A stretch of 64,000 bases of DNA from positions 62,688,910-62,752,909 of the forward strand of contig OZ024826.1 of the NCBI GenBank assembly GCA_964016985.1, given 5' to 3'. The stretch comes from Anodontia alba. Its lineage: Eukaryota; Mollusca; Bivalvia; Lucinida; Lucinidae. Below the pieces are notes generated by a model. That model did not search any database. It was given only the letters and a program-made list of their open reading frames with translations, and was not told the DNA's origin. Both the position numbers and the translations under genes were made by a program. Positions 9,432-22,700 of this stretch are shown here, in pieces; positions within the stretch are counted from its first letter, which is position 1, and the number at the start of each line of letters is the position of its first letter.

Positions 9432-11800
9432 CAGAATCAGAATCAGAATTTTTACTGGTGTATCACTGGTCTAATGACATTCAGTCACCAGGACCTGTGA
9501 TGGGCAGTTAGTCCATAGCTCTCACCAGAGAGGCAAACCTAGCCATACCATCCTCTGCTCCAATCTGCATTCCAATCTCGGGTTGTTTGAGGGAAGAATG
9601 AGCCCTTGTAAGTGTCAATTTTTGTAGCGGGGGTCTGAAAAGTCAACAAGTGATGCCCAGTAAGCATTCTACATACATCTACAGGGTAGCTGACGGGCCG
9701 ATAACGGCCCGCTGTAGATTTATAAAAAAAATGCGAGCGGATGATTTCTACTGCGCCTAATTGGGGTGGGGGTGGGGATAAGATCATCTGTTGGAATGCT
9801 GGCAGCACCCTTTAGACCTTTGTACAAAAGAATCAGTCTACTTCTCTCTTTCTTTTCTTGAGTCCCTCCCATTTTAGTTTTTCCAGTATTCCAGTCATAC
9901 TCACAGTTTCAAAACAGTAATTGCTAGTAACAAACCTAGCCCTATTCTGAAGTTTTTCGATTTCTTGTTGAAGAACCACGCCTTGTGGATCCCAAACACA
10001 GATGCCATATTCCAAAATGGGGCGAATAAGTCCCCTATATGCTGCCTCTTTAACATCCTGAGGACATTGATAGGAAACCAAGAGTTCTATTTGCCTTAGT
10101 ATACGTGTTGCTGATATGTGTATTCCATCTCAAGTCATGTGTGATTGTTACTCCTAGGTATTTAATGGAATCCACACATTTTCGAGGACCGTACTCTCTA
10201 AAGTATAAGAAGCCTCAGTTTTATTCGTTGTTTTCCCTGTTATCCGCATTACATTGCATTTGACTGGCTGAAATCTCATACCCCATTTTCTGGCCTAACA
10301 TCCTAATCTATCTATATCCTTTTGAAGTTTCAATGAGTCGTCTGTGTCTCTGATTTCACGATAGCAAACACAGTCATCTGCCAAAAGTCTTATTTCTGAG
10401 TCTATGTCTGTGGAAATATCATTTATGTACAGAGAGAACAATAATGGACCAAGAAACGGTCCCTTGTGGGACACCTGACAAAACTGGAGCTCACTCCGAA
10501 GTTTCACCGTTTACAACAGCCCGTTGTGTTCTATAGCAAAGAAAGGAATCTATCCACCTGAGTGTCTTTCCACCAGTGCCATAACCAAATAATTTGCTTT
10601 TAAGAAGTTCATGAGGCGGGGTGTCAAAAGCCTTCTCGAAGTCCAGAATAAATATGTCAACATGTCCTTCTTTGTCTAAGATTTTTACCCTGTCATTTAT
10701 AACAGTGGCCAACTGAGTTTCACAACTGTGCCTTTTCCTAAATGCATGTTGCCTGTCGGACAAGAGCTGATATTCATCCAAGTGAGCCATGCTATTTGAG
10801 CATACTATATGTTCAAGCAACTTACATGGCACGCATGTCAAGGACACGGGGCGATAATTACAAGCAAGAGCCCTATCCGCTTTCTTAAAGATACTACAAA
10901 TGTTTGCAAGAAGCCAAAATATGCAAATACTGGACTTAGTTCATTTACTAGCTCCTTTAGAACTCTAGGATGAAGCTCTTCAGGTCCTAAGGCTTTTGAG
11001 GGATTCAAGCCTTTGAGTAACTTAATCAGTCCGTCTGTAGACACCACAATACTATCCATGAAAGGGGCCGATCTTCTGGTTAACGGAACCTCAGTTTTAT
11101 TGATCGCATCACTGAACTGACCAATTAGTTCCTCTGCCCTTTCAGAGTCTAATTCTGCAATATCCTGAAATTGACCGGGTAAAGAGGTAAGAATCAAGTC
11201 CAAGGTGTTTTTATCACAAGTAGGAAAGGGTATCATTTGTTCCAAGCCATGATCATCCATAATGTCAAGTAACATTCCTTCGGACTGACTTAGCATGCTA
11301 CCAGATTTGCTAAGCCTAGCAGGCCAGACAATTTCTCTGAAGTTGAAGTCACCTAGTACATGGACGGATGGAAGTGTTTTACCTTTATGCTGAGACCTAA
11401 TATGATCAAGCTGATCTCGAAGCAACTGGAAGTCTTCGACAGTCCCATTTGGCTGTCGATCCAACTTGCTACATAGTGAGAAGACTTATTTGCGAATATT
11501 TTTACCCTAACTGATTCAGAGTTATTTTCCAATTCCATGATTGGCATGTGAGAGATGTCTCTATGAATGAGTAGCATCAGCCCACCACCATGAGTATTTC
11601 TATCTTTTCTGTACACACTGTACACACTGTACATACAAGTTTCTAGGAACAGTTCAGAAGTTGTAGTGCTGTCAATCTTTGTTTCTTGAATAGCCACAAC
11701 CTGTGGTTGGTGAGTATCTAGAAAAGCCAGAAGTTCCAGGATTTTGCCTCTGATACTATTGATGTTTATATTGCAAAATTTTAATCCTTTAACAAAACTG
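9432..11800 (-). pseudogene. Non-LTR retrotransposon ORF2 remnant (jockey/CR1-like)
   Basis: On the minus strand the order is endonuclease, RT, C-terminal region. Endonuclease: FCNININSIRGK (from about 11770), VAIQETKIDSTT (catalytic Glu) and a GGGLMLLIHRDI block, then GDFNFREIVWP. RT: LNPSKALGPEELHPRVLKEL, CKLLEHIVCSNSMAHLDEY, FILDFEKAFDTPPHELL (motif A), GPLLFSLYINDI, and LADDC for the catalytic xADD box (about 10373-10384). Later YRGLIRPILEYGICVWDP and YKGSFFPQTTRDWNA give the C-terminus. The copy is broken by several frameshifts and stops. Between GDFN and the RT the usual endonuclease SDH box is missing, which suggests an internal deletion. The 3' end has three copies of ATTCTG on the minus strand (plus 9433-9452), the microsatellite tail expected of CR1-group elements. 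Clade assignment is moderate. Confidence 0.85.
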
Positions 11801-12115
11801 GACAGTTGTGTCAGGGGTTGGTGATTTATCTATATGGGTGCATGATAATGAGTATATTATACATCATATGGCTCTGCAAGCGTTTTGTTCAGCCAAATTA
11901 AAAATTAATGCTTCTTTCTTTCATTTTCTCCATACAGTGCATAAAAGGCATGTACTCCAGAATAGAGGACAAAATTTCAAAGGACGATAACTGCAAGATT
12001 TCCTAACATGGGTCAATTACAGGTAACCCCCAAAATTTTGACAGTAGCTGAACAATTTTATTACTTTTATCATACGTTGTAAGCTTCAGCCATTAATCTT
12101 AATTATCCATTGGGA
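11801..12115. other. Intergenic spacer
   Basis: AT-rich sequence between the LINE 5' end and an old array element. No gene or clear repeat seen. Confidence 0.4.
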
Positions 12116-13315
12116 AAATGATTTTTCAACATTTTTCCTATACAAATGTACAGGGGCACAAATTTGACCTTGCTGTAAAAAGGTCAAAGAGCAACTCACA
12201 ACCATCATTTAACAAAATTGGTAGATCTTCAGTGCCCGATGCTATATACCAAGATTCAGCCTCAAAGCTTTTTGGTGCTGGGGAAGAAGATATTGAAGTG
12301 TTTTTACCATATATGGGCATGACGGCCACCTTGTTCATTAGCGCGGAACCATTTGAACAAACTGTCAATACCCTTTCGACAGATGGCCCGATGTGAAATC
12401 TGGTGAAAATTGCTCAAGCGATTTGAGAGAAGAAGCCATTAAAAGTGCACAATTTTATACATGTGTATAGCACTGGGGCAAGTCAAAAATTGGTTTTCAA
12501 GATGGCAGCTCTGGCAGCCATCTTGGATTTCTGATCAGCATATTTTTTTTATACTTTTGATCTACAAGTCATTCTGTTGCGACGTAAAAAATCGATTTTC
12601 AAGATGGCGACTGTGATGGCCATTTTGAATTTCAAATCAACACGATTTTAGCTATTTTTATATCTACTGGTCGGCCTGTTGCTCTGTCATAAGTTTTGAC
12701 TTAATTTGCAGAGTGGTTTGGGAGGAGGTGTCAAACATAGATTTTTAAGATGGCTGCTATGGTGGCCATCTTGGATTTCCGATCGGCACAATTTTAGCTA
12801 GGTTCGATCTGGAAGTCATCATGCTGCTACAGTTTGGTTTGGGAGAAGTCAAAAATAGGTTTTCAAGATGGCGGCTACGGCGGCATTTTGGATTTGCAAT
12901 CGGCACAATTTTAACTATTTTTCATCTACTCGTCAACCTGTTGCTCCATCGTAAGTTTCAACTTAATTCGCCTTGTGGTTTGTGAGATGTCCGAAACAGA
13001 TTTTCAGCATGGCGGCTGTAGCGGCCATCTTGGATTCTTGATGGACATATTCTTAGCTCATTTCGATCCAGAAATCATCCTGTTGCTTAAGTGTAAGTTT
13101 CGGCTCAATTTCAACCAAAGATTTGGGAAGAGATGTACAAAATTACTTTTCAAGAAGGTGGCTGTGGCAGCCATCTTGGATTTTCTATCGGCTCAGTTTT
13201 AGCTATTTTGTGTCTACTAGGCGCCTCCATGCTCTTCATCAAGTGTCAACTGAATTCGACCATAGTCTTTAGAGGAATATGAATTCAACATTTTTCCAAA
13301 ATAAATGTATAGGGC
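12116..13315 (+). repeat. Old array element, degenerate 145-bp core
   Basis: 12140-12470 matches the internal module seen at 24530-24730 and 24850-25050 ('tacaaatgta' then 'aatttgaccttg', then AAGATTCAGCC). From 12480 to 13215 come five or six degraded copies of the 'ttttcaagatggc...atcttggattt' monomer. Around 13285-13315 it re-enters the 'aacatttttcc' module and is cut off at the repeat starting TGTCACGT (13316). No intact terminus. The 75-92 codon frames are repeat shadows. Confidence 0.7.
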
Positions 13316-13490
13316 TGTCACGTAAGAGGGACGAGCGTTGGGCCGGTGACGATGGACTAAACGCGACCACAAGCAATCAGAGGAATAAACATGACACTTT
13401 ATAAATAAAAACAATAATATATTTAAAAAGTTAACAATAAAAAAAAAACAAAAAAAAAAAAAAACTATAAAGTAATTTTCAAAATTTCAT
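13316..13490 (+). repeat. Left member of a distant inverted repeat pair
   Basis: Starts TGTCACGT, then GGACGAGCGTTGGGCCGG and a TGACGATGGACTA block, followed by an AT-rich part. The reverse complement occurs at 36541-36684 with high identity over ~145-170 bp. It could be the end of a transposon inserted twice in opposite orientation; the TGTCACGT start is also common in Gypsy-type LTRs (inference). Confidence 0.7.
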
Positions 13491-13623
13491 TGGAAGTTGT
13501 ATGTCCCAGATATTCCTTGGCCGCTAGCATCTTAGTAAATTACAATATACTTGAATTGAAATGAACTAAACGTATCTTTTAATTGGTGAATTCGTCTTTC
13601 TGGTATGTAGTACTGGTACAGTT

Positions 13624-13646
13624 GGGGGGGGGGGGGGGGGGGGGGG
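13624..13646 (+). repeat. Poly(G) tract
   Basis: An uninterrupted run of about 23 G followed by AGGGG. G-runs of this size also occur at 8411-8421, near 28250-28271 and near 39899-39912. Confidence 0.9.
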
Positions 13647-13650
13647 AGGG

Positions 13651-14570
13651 GTAAGCCGGGAAATACATCTTGAATTACATCGGATACCATTCTGTACTTT
13701 AAGGAATTCTACTTGTATAGTCTTCAAATCATACAGATGCAGCGACATATACACAGGGACGTATACAGATACGTATACGGGACCTGAAAATAAGTATCAT
13801 GTCCTAGAAATCTCGATATCAAACACTACAAGATATTGCCTTATTAATTTTCACTATGTTAACAGAGTGTGTATGCCAAAGTTATAATTCAACAAGTCCG
13901 TTGCAATCGATATAGCAAAATCAGATCCAAAACCACAGGGACGCTGCTAATGACATATAATATTGTACATATACTCAACACAGGCAGACACACAGTCAGG
14001 ACATATCTGACTAACACATCAATTATGATGTATCTTAAATCGGAGGAATGGCATCTCGACGATTACACATTCTTACAGGAAGAACCCATGTGTCTTCCAC
14101 TGTAAGAATCCTTTAGAACGCTAAAGGCTACAATAAATTATAATTGCCATTACACCACAATGACTACACTATAACATATCGTCCCCACGTAATCATTGGG
14201 TACAATATTAACATGCCATCGTCATAGCCTCAAACATGACTCCTTGCTGCTTGAGCCATTTCACATGATAAAACTTGAGAAAACAGACTTGCATATAATA
14301 AATAAAAAGAAACTCTGTATATGTCTCTAAGGTATTCATCATACATGTAAGTGACAAAGAATTGGTTTAATGTAAAGCCTTACAATACAATTGTGTTACT
14401 GTGTACTGAATGTGTATGCAGTTAACATAACACCCAACTGTGTCGTACATTCAAGCGTATATGTCTGGTAATCATGACCATTAAAATTGTGTGTATGTCA
14501 GATCAGAATATGTTATGTTAGAATATGCTACCATTGCTCTCTACTCGTATAAGAATATTAACATCTGCAT
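13651..14570. other. No recognisable gene
   Basis: AT-rich, low in open frames, with no motif recognised. Possibly the interior of the element whose end is at 13316. Confidence 0.4.
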
Positions 14571-14850
14571 TCTATCAGGGCCTACAGAACCGAACAGGCC
14601 CACCTAACTGACCAGGATCGATAGAATCGACCAAATTTAATTTCCATATCTGATTAGGGTCTACACACCTGACGCGGCTTATTCGTCTGATCAGGGTCTA
14701 CACACATAACCAAAGTGTACATAGCTGATCAGAGTCTACATATGCGGTTGCGGTCTGCATACTTGTTCAGGGTCTACATACATGGCTTGCACACCTGATC
14801 AAGGTCTACGGAATTGAAGATGTTTCACTATCTGATTAAGATCTACACAT
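14571..14850 (+). repeat. Degenerate tandem repeat, ~36-bp unit
   Basis: About seven imperfect copies of a unit containing CTGATCAGGGTCTACACAC (e.g. 14650, 14690, 14730, 14765, 14800, 14835). The word resembles half of the dispersed GACCCAGATCAG palindrome seen elsewhere. Confidence 0.7.
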
Positions 14851-15591
14851 CATGCCGGGGCTAGTATTAGTACGAACGATATATGAATCGCAACGTAGTA
14901 GATGTTTAAAAGCAATAAATTTAGCTACTCGAATCGTAGCTGCGGTAAAGACGAGCAAGAATATTGCAAGAATAAAATTAAATAAATTATCGACTTACCA
15001 CGGTCAGATCCCCGAAATACAGCACAACATAACGTCTTGAATGAAAATATTGTAGTGTGCACAGCTCTACTGAACCGGGGACCTTTATAGTAATGAGACA
15101 CGTTTTGATACCCGTGATTTTCAAGACCTAAAAAAAACATTCACAAGAAACCCGTGATGTTCAAATCCGAACGGTGCAAAAACTTATACAGCCACTGCTC
15201 AAAATATGAAACAACATGTTTCTCTCGGAACGCTACAAGACTGCAAAATTACGAAAGAAAATTGTCTCCTCATTCAAAAGATAGCATTGAGACAAAAATC
15301 AATCCCAGAACAGTGAAGATATTGATCACCGAACCTAGGTTCACTCGGAATATACAATGTTCTGATAACCGTTCAAAGTATAGAAGTAAATAATCAAATA
15401 CGCCCTCATCATACATATCTCGTGATTCCCGTAATATCGTAACTTGAAAACTGAAATGTACCTACTCTCTTAAAAAGTAAAACAGTCATCATAATTAGCA
15501 CTTCAGTTACAAATGCAAATAATCTAAGCTGGTTAATAAAAATCAAAACAAACTTCTTTTTATGCTATGTACATATAAAAATATATTCAAG
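14851..15591. other. No recognisable gene
   Basis: AT-rich with short open frames and no motifs. It ends at the first base of the array element at 15592. Confidence 0.4.
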
Positions 15592-15899
15592 ACAAGAGGC
15601 CCACGGGCCACGGGTCGCTCACCTGAGTGACATAGCCATTGCAGATATGCAGATGTTATGCAACATTTTTCCAGTCCTGTCATCGCAGCTAATGAAAAGA
15701 TCAACCTTTAAGCAGTTCTTAATTTTGAAGAAGAATATTATATATGGCATGACAGTCAATGGAGCATGATCATTTGAACAAACTCTCAATCACATTTCAA
15801 CAGTAGGATCAATGTGAAATCTGGAGGCAATTGGCTAATTGGTTTCTGAAGAATCATGATTTTATACATGTAAACAGCACAGTAGCAGGGAAATATAAT

Positions 15900-16749
15900 A
15901 AACATAAACAAGATGGCAGCCATCTTGGATTTCCAATCAGAATAATTTTAGCTAGTGTTGATCTACAAGTCACCTCGATACTTTCAATGAACTTTGAGTC
16001 GGTTCAGGAGAAAAAGTTCAAAACAAGATTTTCAAGATGGCCACTATAGCCGCAATTTGGGATTCACTATCGCAACGATTTGAACTATTTTTCATCTACA
16101 AGTCACCCCGATGCTTCCTATCAAGTTTCGAGTCAATTGGTCTTTCAGTTCACAAGAAGAAGGGAAAAATAGATTTTCAAGATGGCCGCAATCTTGGATT
16201 TCCGATTGGAACGATTTTAGCTATTTTTATATCTACAACGGTCATCCCAGTCCTTCCTACCAATTTTCAAATCAACTGGCCCTTTGGTTCAGGAAAATAA
16301 GCGAAAAAAAGAGTTTCAAGATGGCCGCCATGATGGCCATCTTGGATTTCCGATCCAAACAATTTAAGCTATTTTAGATCTACAAGTCACCGAAATGCTT
16401 CCTACCAAGTTTCGAATCAAATGGCCTTTCAGTTCAGGAGAAGAAGCGAAAAATAGATATCTAAGATGGCTGTCATGGTGGCCATCTTGGATTTCTGATA
16501 GGGATGATTTTAGCTATTTTTGATCTACAGGTCACCCTGATGCTTCCTACCTAGTTTAAAGTCAATAAGCCTTTTGGTTCAGGAGAAGAAGTGAAAAACA
16601 GATTTTCAAGATGGCTGCCATCTTGGATTTCCAATCGGAACGATTTTAGCCAATTTCAATCTATAAGTCACCCCGATGCTTCCTACCTAGTTTCAAGTCA
16701 ATTGGCTTTTCGGCTCAGTAGAAGAAGAGAAAAATAGATTTTCAAGATG
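15900..16749 (+). repeat. Left half of 145-bp array (diverged)
   Basis: About six monomers recognised by 'ttttcaagatggc', 'atcttggatttcc', 'agctatttt' and 'gatgcttcctacc' blocks. The last is cut after AAGATG at 16749, where the LINE begins. Divergence between monomers is visibly higher than in 23392-24357. Confidence 0.85.
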
Positions 16750-17168
16750 CCCGGATGTCAGATAAATGGACAGGACGTTGGTGAAGGGACGAGAAGGAAA
16801 ATATTCTTAATTCTGATGCTAGACACTGGCATTTTACCTATTTAGGAGTTTTAAATTGATGCTCGAACACAGGATTGCATTATTGTGTGGTGGAAGTTTT
16901 ACAAGACTGATTTTATTGAAAATTTTTAAACATTTTTGGTCCTGTCCACCCAAGGTCAAACTAGTGCAAGGACGCGCGTGCTTTCACGCTTTGTGTGCTG
17001 CGGCTTACTTTCCGCTTTTATTAACTGTTTTAAGGACTCCCATTTTTAAAGAACTCTTACTCTACAATTTTAAAGTATTCTTATGAAGCTGGACTTCTCA
17101 TTTTAATAATTTTTTAACTGAAATTCTTAATTTCGGAACCCCTCGGTCAAATCAAGTTGGCGGCCTCC

Positions 17169-17240
17169 ATGAATGACAACAATGAGCAAATGTCTTTGGA
17201 CACTCAGTCTGAACTAAGCCCCGGCCCTACCCTTATATGA
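17169..17240 (+). CDS. Short upstream ORF overlapping ORF1 start
   Basis: ATG at 17169 opens 23 codons (MNDNNEQMSLDTQSELSPGP and three more residues). Its TGA (17238-17240) overlaps the ORF1 ATG (17237-17239) as ATGA. It may be a real upstream ORF that reinitiates into ORF1, or the original ORF1 N-terminus displaced by a frameshift. The sequence does not decide. Confidence 0.3.
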   Translation: MNDNNEQMSLDTQSELSPGPTLI

Positions 17241-19714
17241 CCACCAGAGACTACTCACTCAATATCGATAAAACTCTTAAAACTAAACTCGATGCCTGCG
17301 ACTCCGTGAACGTTAGCTACGAGGTTAAAGGAGGTGGAGTGACTGGAAATCTCGATACAGCCAGTTTTGAAATACTTAGGGCTGCATGCTCTACCTTTTA
17401 CAAGAATCTGCCTGCGTCCGAAAGAAAATGTGTGATTAATGTCAGCGAAGATAAAAAGTGTAAAGCACAGGTACAACAAACTTATAAAGTTACACGCCAG
17501 CAGGATGGACATGAAGTAAGCTACACCCTCAATCTATACCCAACAAAAAATAGCCTTCTCCTCAATGGTAAAGACACTGACACATTTATTGATTCACACC
17601 TACCCACTATTCACCAGTTGATGGGTCAGACGGTTCAAGAATGGGAGGTTGAAAGCCTTGCAAACCTGAATAACATACTAAGTGAACAATTCACCCGTAT
17701 TTTAGAGCAACGACAGCCAGGTCTGATACCTGATCATGTTCCCACCGACACAGCCGTATCCAGCCCCGCGAATGAACACGAAACGGGTTTGAAATCTCGC
17801 GACAGTGTTGAAGGTGGAAGCAGAGAAATATTAGGCTCAAACCGGAGTGACAGGGGAACAAGGCGTAAAAATCCTCCTAAAAAGTATGGAGAATATTTCG
17901 AGAAAGCAGAGACTGGTGACGATGGTGAAAAATGTTCCAGCTGTAAACGGAATTGCGTCACAAGGGGAGCTAAGTGTAGTGTTGGTAACCATTGGATACA
18001 TTATCACTGCGATAAGCTCACCAAAGAGGAAGAGAAGCGGCTAGCAGAAGATAAGGGGTTCATCTATGTCTGCAAAGCGTGCAGAAGTAACTCTGACAAT
18101 ACTGAGCTGAAAACTGTTGTGACCAGTGCAGATAGAAGTGGTCAAGCTTTGCAACTACCTCACGTGCCACGGCACGGAAATGAAGGCCAGGCAGACCAAA
18201 CAACCGCCGAGCTACTGCTACAGGAGGAAAATCAGGAAACTTGCTATGTATGTCATGAAAACATGAAAGAGACAAACAGATGTGATTTATGCTCTGGCCT
18301 GTGTCATGAAAAATGTATGCATGTTGACATAAATGGAGATATTGCAGAAATATGTCTAAATTGTGCAGCCCAGCTACAGCAAAAGGAATCAACTAGTGAC
18401 ATTCAGCTGGTTGCCCATCAAGAAGATGGTAAACGTGAGACAGACCAGGGCAGTGAACCAAGTGTGAAAATACCAGAAATGCTGAATACTGAAGATGTAA
18501 GATCTCAAAACCATGACTCGAAGGTGATTATGGATCCTAAGCAGAATTCAAGACCACCAAAGAAGTGTCAAAGTCAGTCAGACCCTGCTATCAAACAGCG
18601 TGAACTGCGACAACTCGAGGCTAAGCTCCGTAAATGGGAAGAGGAGCTTAAACAGCGGGAACATAACTTGAACAACTCCGGGGCAGATCAAAGGCGTCTA
18701 GAAGATTATCTTCAGAAAACAGAGGCTAGGAATATGGAGTTAGAAGCAACAGTGCGCACATTACAGCGAAGAATTTATCTCCTTGAACAAACCCCATATC
18801 CACCAAATAGATTCTCTTCCAAGACAGGCTTTGTCCCGCAGCCCAGCTTTGGCAATCATGGCCTGAATCCTGAATATAGTGATAATAAGCAGTATAGGAA
18901 TGCTCAGACGTCTGAGGTACCAATTGGGACAGCAACGGCAACGCCAATAAAACCACATGAGGAGCTCATAAATGGGATTCACCAGCAGGTGACAGGTTTC
19001 CTACTCCGTAAGGTGTCACAACAGATTACTCAGATGGAGTTGGTGGATGCTGAGATTGCGAAAATAAATGCAGGTATCCTGATTCCCAGCATACATCCCC
19101 ATGTGGGAGGCGTACAGTTCCCGACATGGATCGGCTAGACTGGCCTTGGTCAACCTACAGATGCAAACGCAAACAATGGTCTGCAGCAGAATATGAGCCA
19201 AACCACGGGTGGCCGTCGAAATTCAGAGCCAAGCCAGAATCAGAGCCAAATGGGAAGCAGCCGCCAATTAGATGCACACCGAATACACAGTCACCGAGTA
19301 GAGTCACAAGTGTCAAATGAATCTGTAAGGAGAAGAACAGATGACGATTGGAGACAGAGGGCATTTTCATTGACAGAAACTGAAGCGAACGGCTTAAGAG
19401 AGGGCGGTAAAAACATACCTAACCAAATAAGATATAATCAGCAGCGAACTGGTGGGACATGGAACCATAGCCATCGACCTGGAGGCAACAGAAGACATAA
19501 TGGTCAGTCCGCAATAAAAACAAGCTCTAGTCATGATAAGCACTTCAGACACAGATCTAGTCTGGAACAGTTTTCCTCATTACAGAAAGAAGGACAACCG
19601 GTGTTCTATGGACATGCTGAGTCTAGAGAAACAAATATAAACAACCATTTACAGCCAGATTCAATCCAACAGTCTTTTTTAGTCAACACCTCGCCTCCAA
19701 GGGGCAGAATATAG
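17237..19714 (+). pseudogene. Retrotransposon ORF1 protein with two PHD-like fingers
   Basis: The reading frame from ATG 17237 stays open for 633 codons to TAG 19136-19138 and then continues in the same frame to TAG 19712, about 825 codons in all with one internal stop. Residues ~1-150 form an unassigned N-terminal region (including SYTLNLYPTKNSLLLNGKD). A C4HC3-like PHD finger lies at ~231-281 (CSSCKRNC, HWIHYHC, CKAC) and a shorter Cys/His finger at ~335-376 (CYVCHENM, CDLCSGLCHEKC, CLNC). A charged coiled coil spans ~452-518 (RQLEAKLRKWEEELKQRE). The part after the stop is polar, rich in N, Q, R and S. ORF1 proteins of this type bind the element RNA and form ribonucleoprotein particles; PHD fingers in ORF1 are known from CR1-group elements. 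A nonsense mutation explains the internal TAG best; readthrough is possible but unsupported. Confidence 0.82.
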
Positions 19715-22700
19715 CACTAGAAGACAGTTTGCTACCCACGCGGGATACCCACTTTTGTGTAGTGACATACAACTGCAAGAATATGGAAACAGCCGGTCAT
19801 TGCATTGGAGAAGTATCAAAATTTGCTGATATCATTTTAATACAAGAGCATTGGTACTTTCACTGTCAGTTGACCAAACTTGAGGAAGTAAATGGGTTTA
19901 TGAGCGGCATAGGAAAGGCGGTTGATACGAACAACCCTATTCTACCAGTCCAGATGCCTAGAGGATATGGGGGTGTGGCAGTCCTTTGGAAAAAGAATAT
20001 CAGCCATCTGGTCTCTCCCATCCCAGATGGCGGAAATAGAATCCAAGGGATTGAAATAGCTGGTGACAAGCCCACTCTGCTGCTATCAGTGTATATGCCG
20101 TGTAAAGGACTCAAAGCTAACCTAGAGGATTATGATGATTGTCTTGCTTAAGTTCATGAAATCCTGCAGAAGTATGGAAAGACTCACTACATAATTGTGG
20201 GGGGAGATTTCAATGAAGACATAACTAGTCAGAAAATAACCAAACGACAGAGTAGCCTGAACCAACTCATCAATGAAAACAGACTGTCAACTAGTAAGAC
20301 AGGAAAGACGTACGTCAGTCCCATTGGAGTAGAAACCAGTACCCTGGACTATGTTTTGCATAGTGAAGACCTGGCTTCTCGTGTCAGAGGGATCAAGGTA
20401 CTTGATGATGTACAGTCAAATGTCTCCGATCACTATCCTGTGATGCTTGCTGTCGAACGGGGTGAATCGTGTGTCTGACATAGCTAAAACCATGCCACAG
20501 TCATCAAAGATCAAATGAGAGAAAATTGATAAAGAAGCCTATAATGCAACAGTAACAGAGAAAATTTCCGCTTTGAAAACTGATATGTCATCTCCAGAAA
20601 TGCTGGATCAGGAGATCCGAAGGTTGAATGCAATCCTAGTCAACGCAGCTGAAGGGCTTGTCCCTAGGAAAGTAAAGCGACACAGGAAAGCAAAGCTGAA
20701 AGTATATACGCCGGAAATAAAACAGGCTATACAAAGGAAAAAGCAGGTCTTCTGGCAATGGAAAAATGCAAATAGACCAGCTGACGTAGGTGACATTGAT
20801 CAATAAGAAGCTTACTACTAGATATCTACGCAAACTATGCAGAGTCGAAGCTGCGAAGGTGCGAGAACAGCTGCGACAGGAGATCTTGGAAACTAGGTTT
20901 ACAGACACTAAACTCTTCCATAAGCTAGTAAATAAGCAGAGAGGTAATAGGAGATGTTGTGTCAATGAGCTAACGGCCAACGGTCAGCTGTATAAAACAG
21001 ATAGTGACATGGAGAGGATGGAGGGATCATTTTGAGGCACTGGCAACCCCAAATGATGATGGTGATTTCGACCAGAAGTATTCCCAGATGGTTAGTGAAG
21101 AACTGCCAATAATCACTGATATCTGCAAGGACTCCCCATCAATTGTCGTCAGCGACGAACAAGTCCGTAAAGCTATAAAAACGCTCAATACAGGAAAAGC
21201 CCCAGATGTATATGGTGTCACAGCCGAGCATTTTCTAAATGGCGGAGAAGCCACAATAGCAACAGCTGAGATAGTAAATGCCACGTTCCAGTTCGGAATA
21301 GTCACCGATGCACTGAAAGTGGGCGCCCTGACTCCTGTATTTAAGAAAAAGGGATCAAGTACAGATGCCAAGAATTATCGGGGAATTACAGTTTTCCAGT
21401 TATGACGAAGATCTTGGAATCAGTACTGAAAGACCAAATACAGCCCTACGTCGAGCGGCAGCAGAATAGTCTTCAGCGAGGATTTATCAAGTACTCTTCC
21501 CCTATGAACTGCTCTCTAATTATGGAGGAGGTTGTTCGAGACAGAAAGGATAGAGGTAGACCAGTATATGCTGTATTTCTTGACGTGAAGTCTGCTTTTG
21601 ACGTCGTCCCGCATGACAGCCTCCTTAGACGGCTATATCATACAGGGGTTGAAGGATGGACATGGTCTCTAATCCACTCATTACATAGTGAAGCTGTATC
21701 CGTGGTAAAGTGGCAGGGGAACTATTCACAGCCCTTCAAAGTAAAACAGGGCGTCCGCCAGGGGGGTATCCTGAGCACAGACCTGTTCAAAGTCCATGGA
21801 AACACGCTGCTAGATAGAATACAGGAGACCGGAAAGGGATGTTATATAGGCGAAATATGCTGTGCAGCACCAACATGTGCAGATGATATGTTAGTTCTTA
21901 CAGATGTTGAATATGCGATGCAGTTTCTGCTCAGTATAGCAGTAGACAACAGTATTATGGAGAAATATCTACTTCAACCAGTCAAAAGTGTCCTGCTGTA
22001 TATTCTGAACATAACTACACGAAGAGCAAACACAAACTCACAACCCAGCCTGTATCTGAAGGGAGAACCGATGCCTGTAGTAGATGAAACCATGCATATG
22101 GGGTTAATGCGGTCCAGCGACACACAGGAATCCGCTGTGAGAGAAAATATAGCCAAGGCTCGGCGTACTCTATATAGCCTGATGTCGTCTGGTTTACACG
22201 GAAAAAATGGTCTCGACCCAGAAACCAGTATCCATCTGCTGTAGATATATGTTCTACCTGTGACGGTGTATGGTCTGGAAGTGGTGCTTCCCAAACCAGC
22301 ATTAGTAGAAAAACTGAACAGAACCTACAAGAAGATTCTTAAACAGATCCTAACCCTACCCATTACAGTGGCTGACCCGGCAGTGTTCATCCTCTCAGGT
22401 GCCATGCCAATTGAAACTATCATTCATAAGAGAATTCTGATACTCTGTGGCAGTATATGCAGACTGGATGAAAGCTCTATTGAGAAACAACTAGCAAGAA
22501 GGCAACTTACAGTCAAGGGAGTAGATAGTTATAGCTGGTACATAGAGGTTAGGAAAATACTGGTGAAATATGATCTGCCCTCTTGTTGGGACCTATTGGA
22601 TAATCCGATGAAGAAAGAGCGCTGGAGAAGGCTAGTCAACAAAAAGGTGAACGGATATTGGTCTCTACGAATGAGACAAAATGCAGAACTATATCCATCT

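Noticed and set aside
19136..19138. Programmed readthrough of ORF1
   Set aside because: Other nonsense codons and frameshifts in ORF2 show general decay, so a simple nonsense mutation is more likely; kept only as a finding to check.
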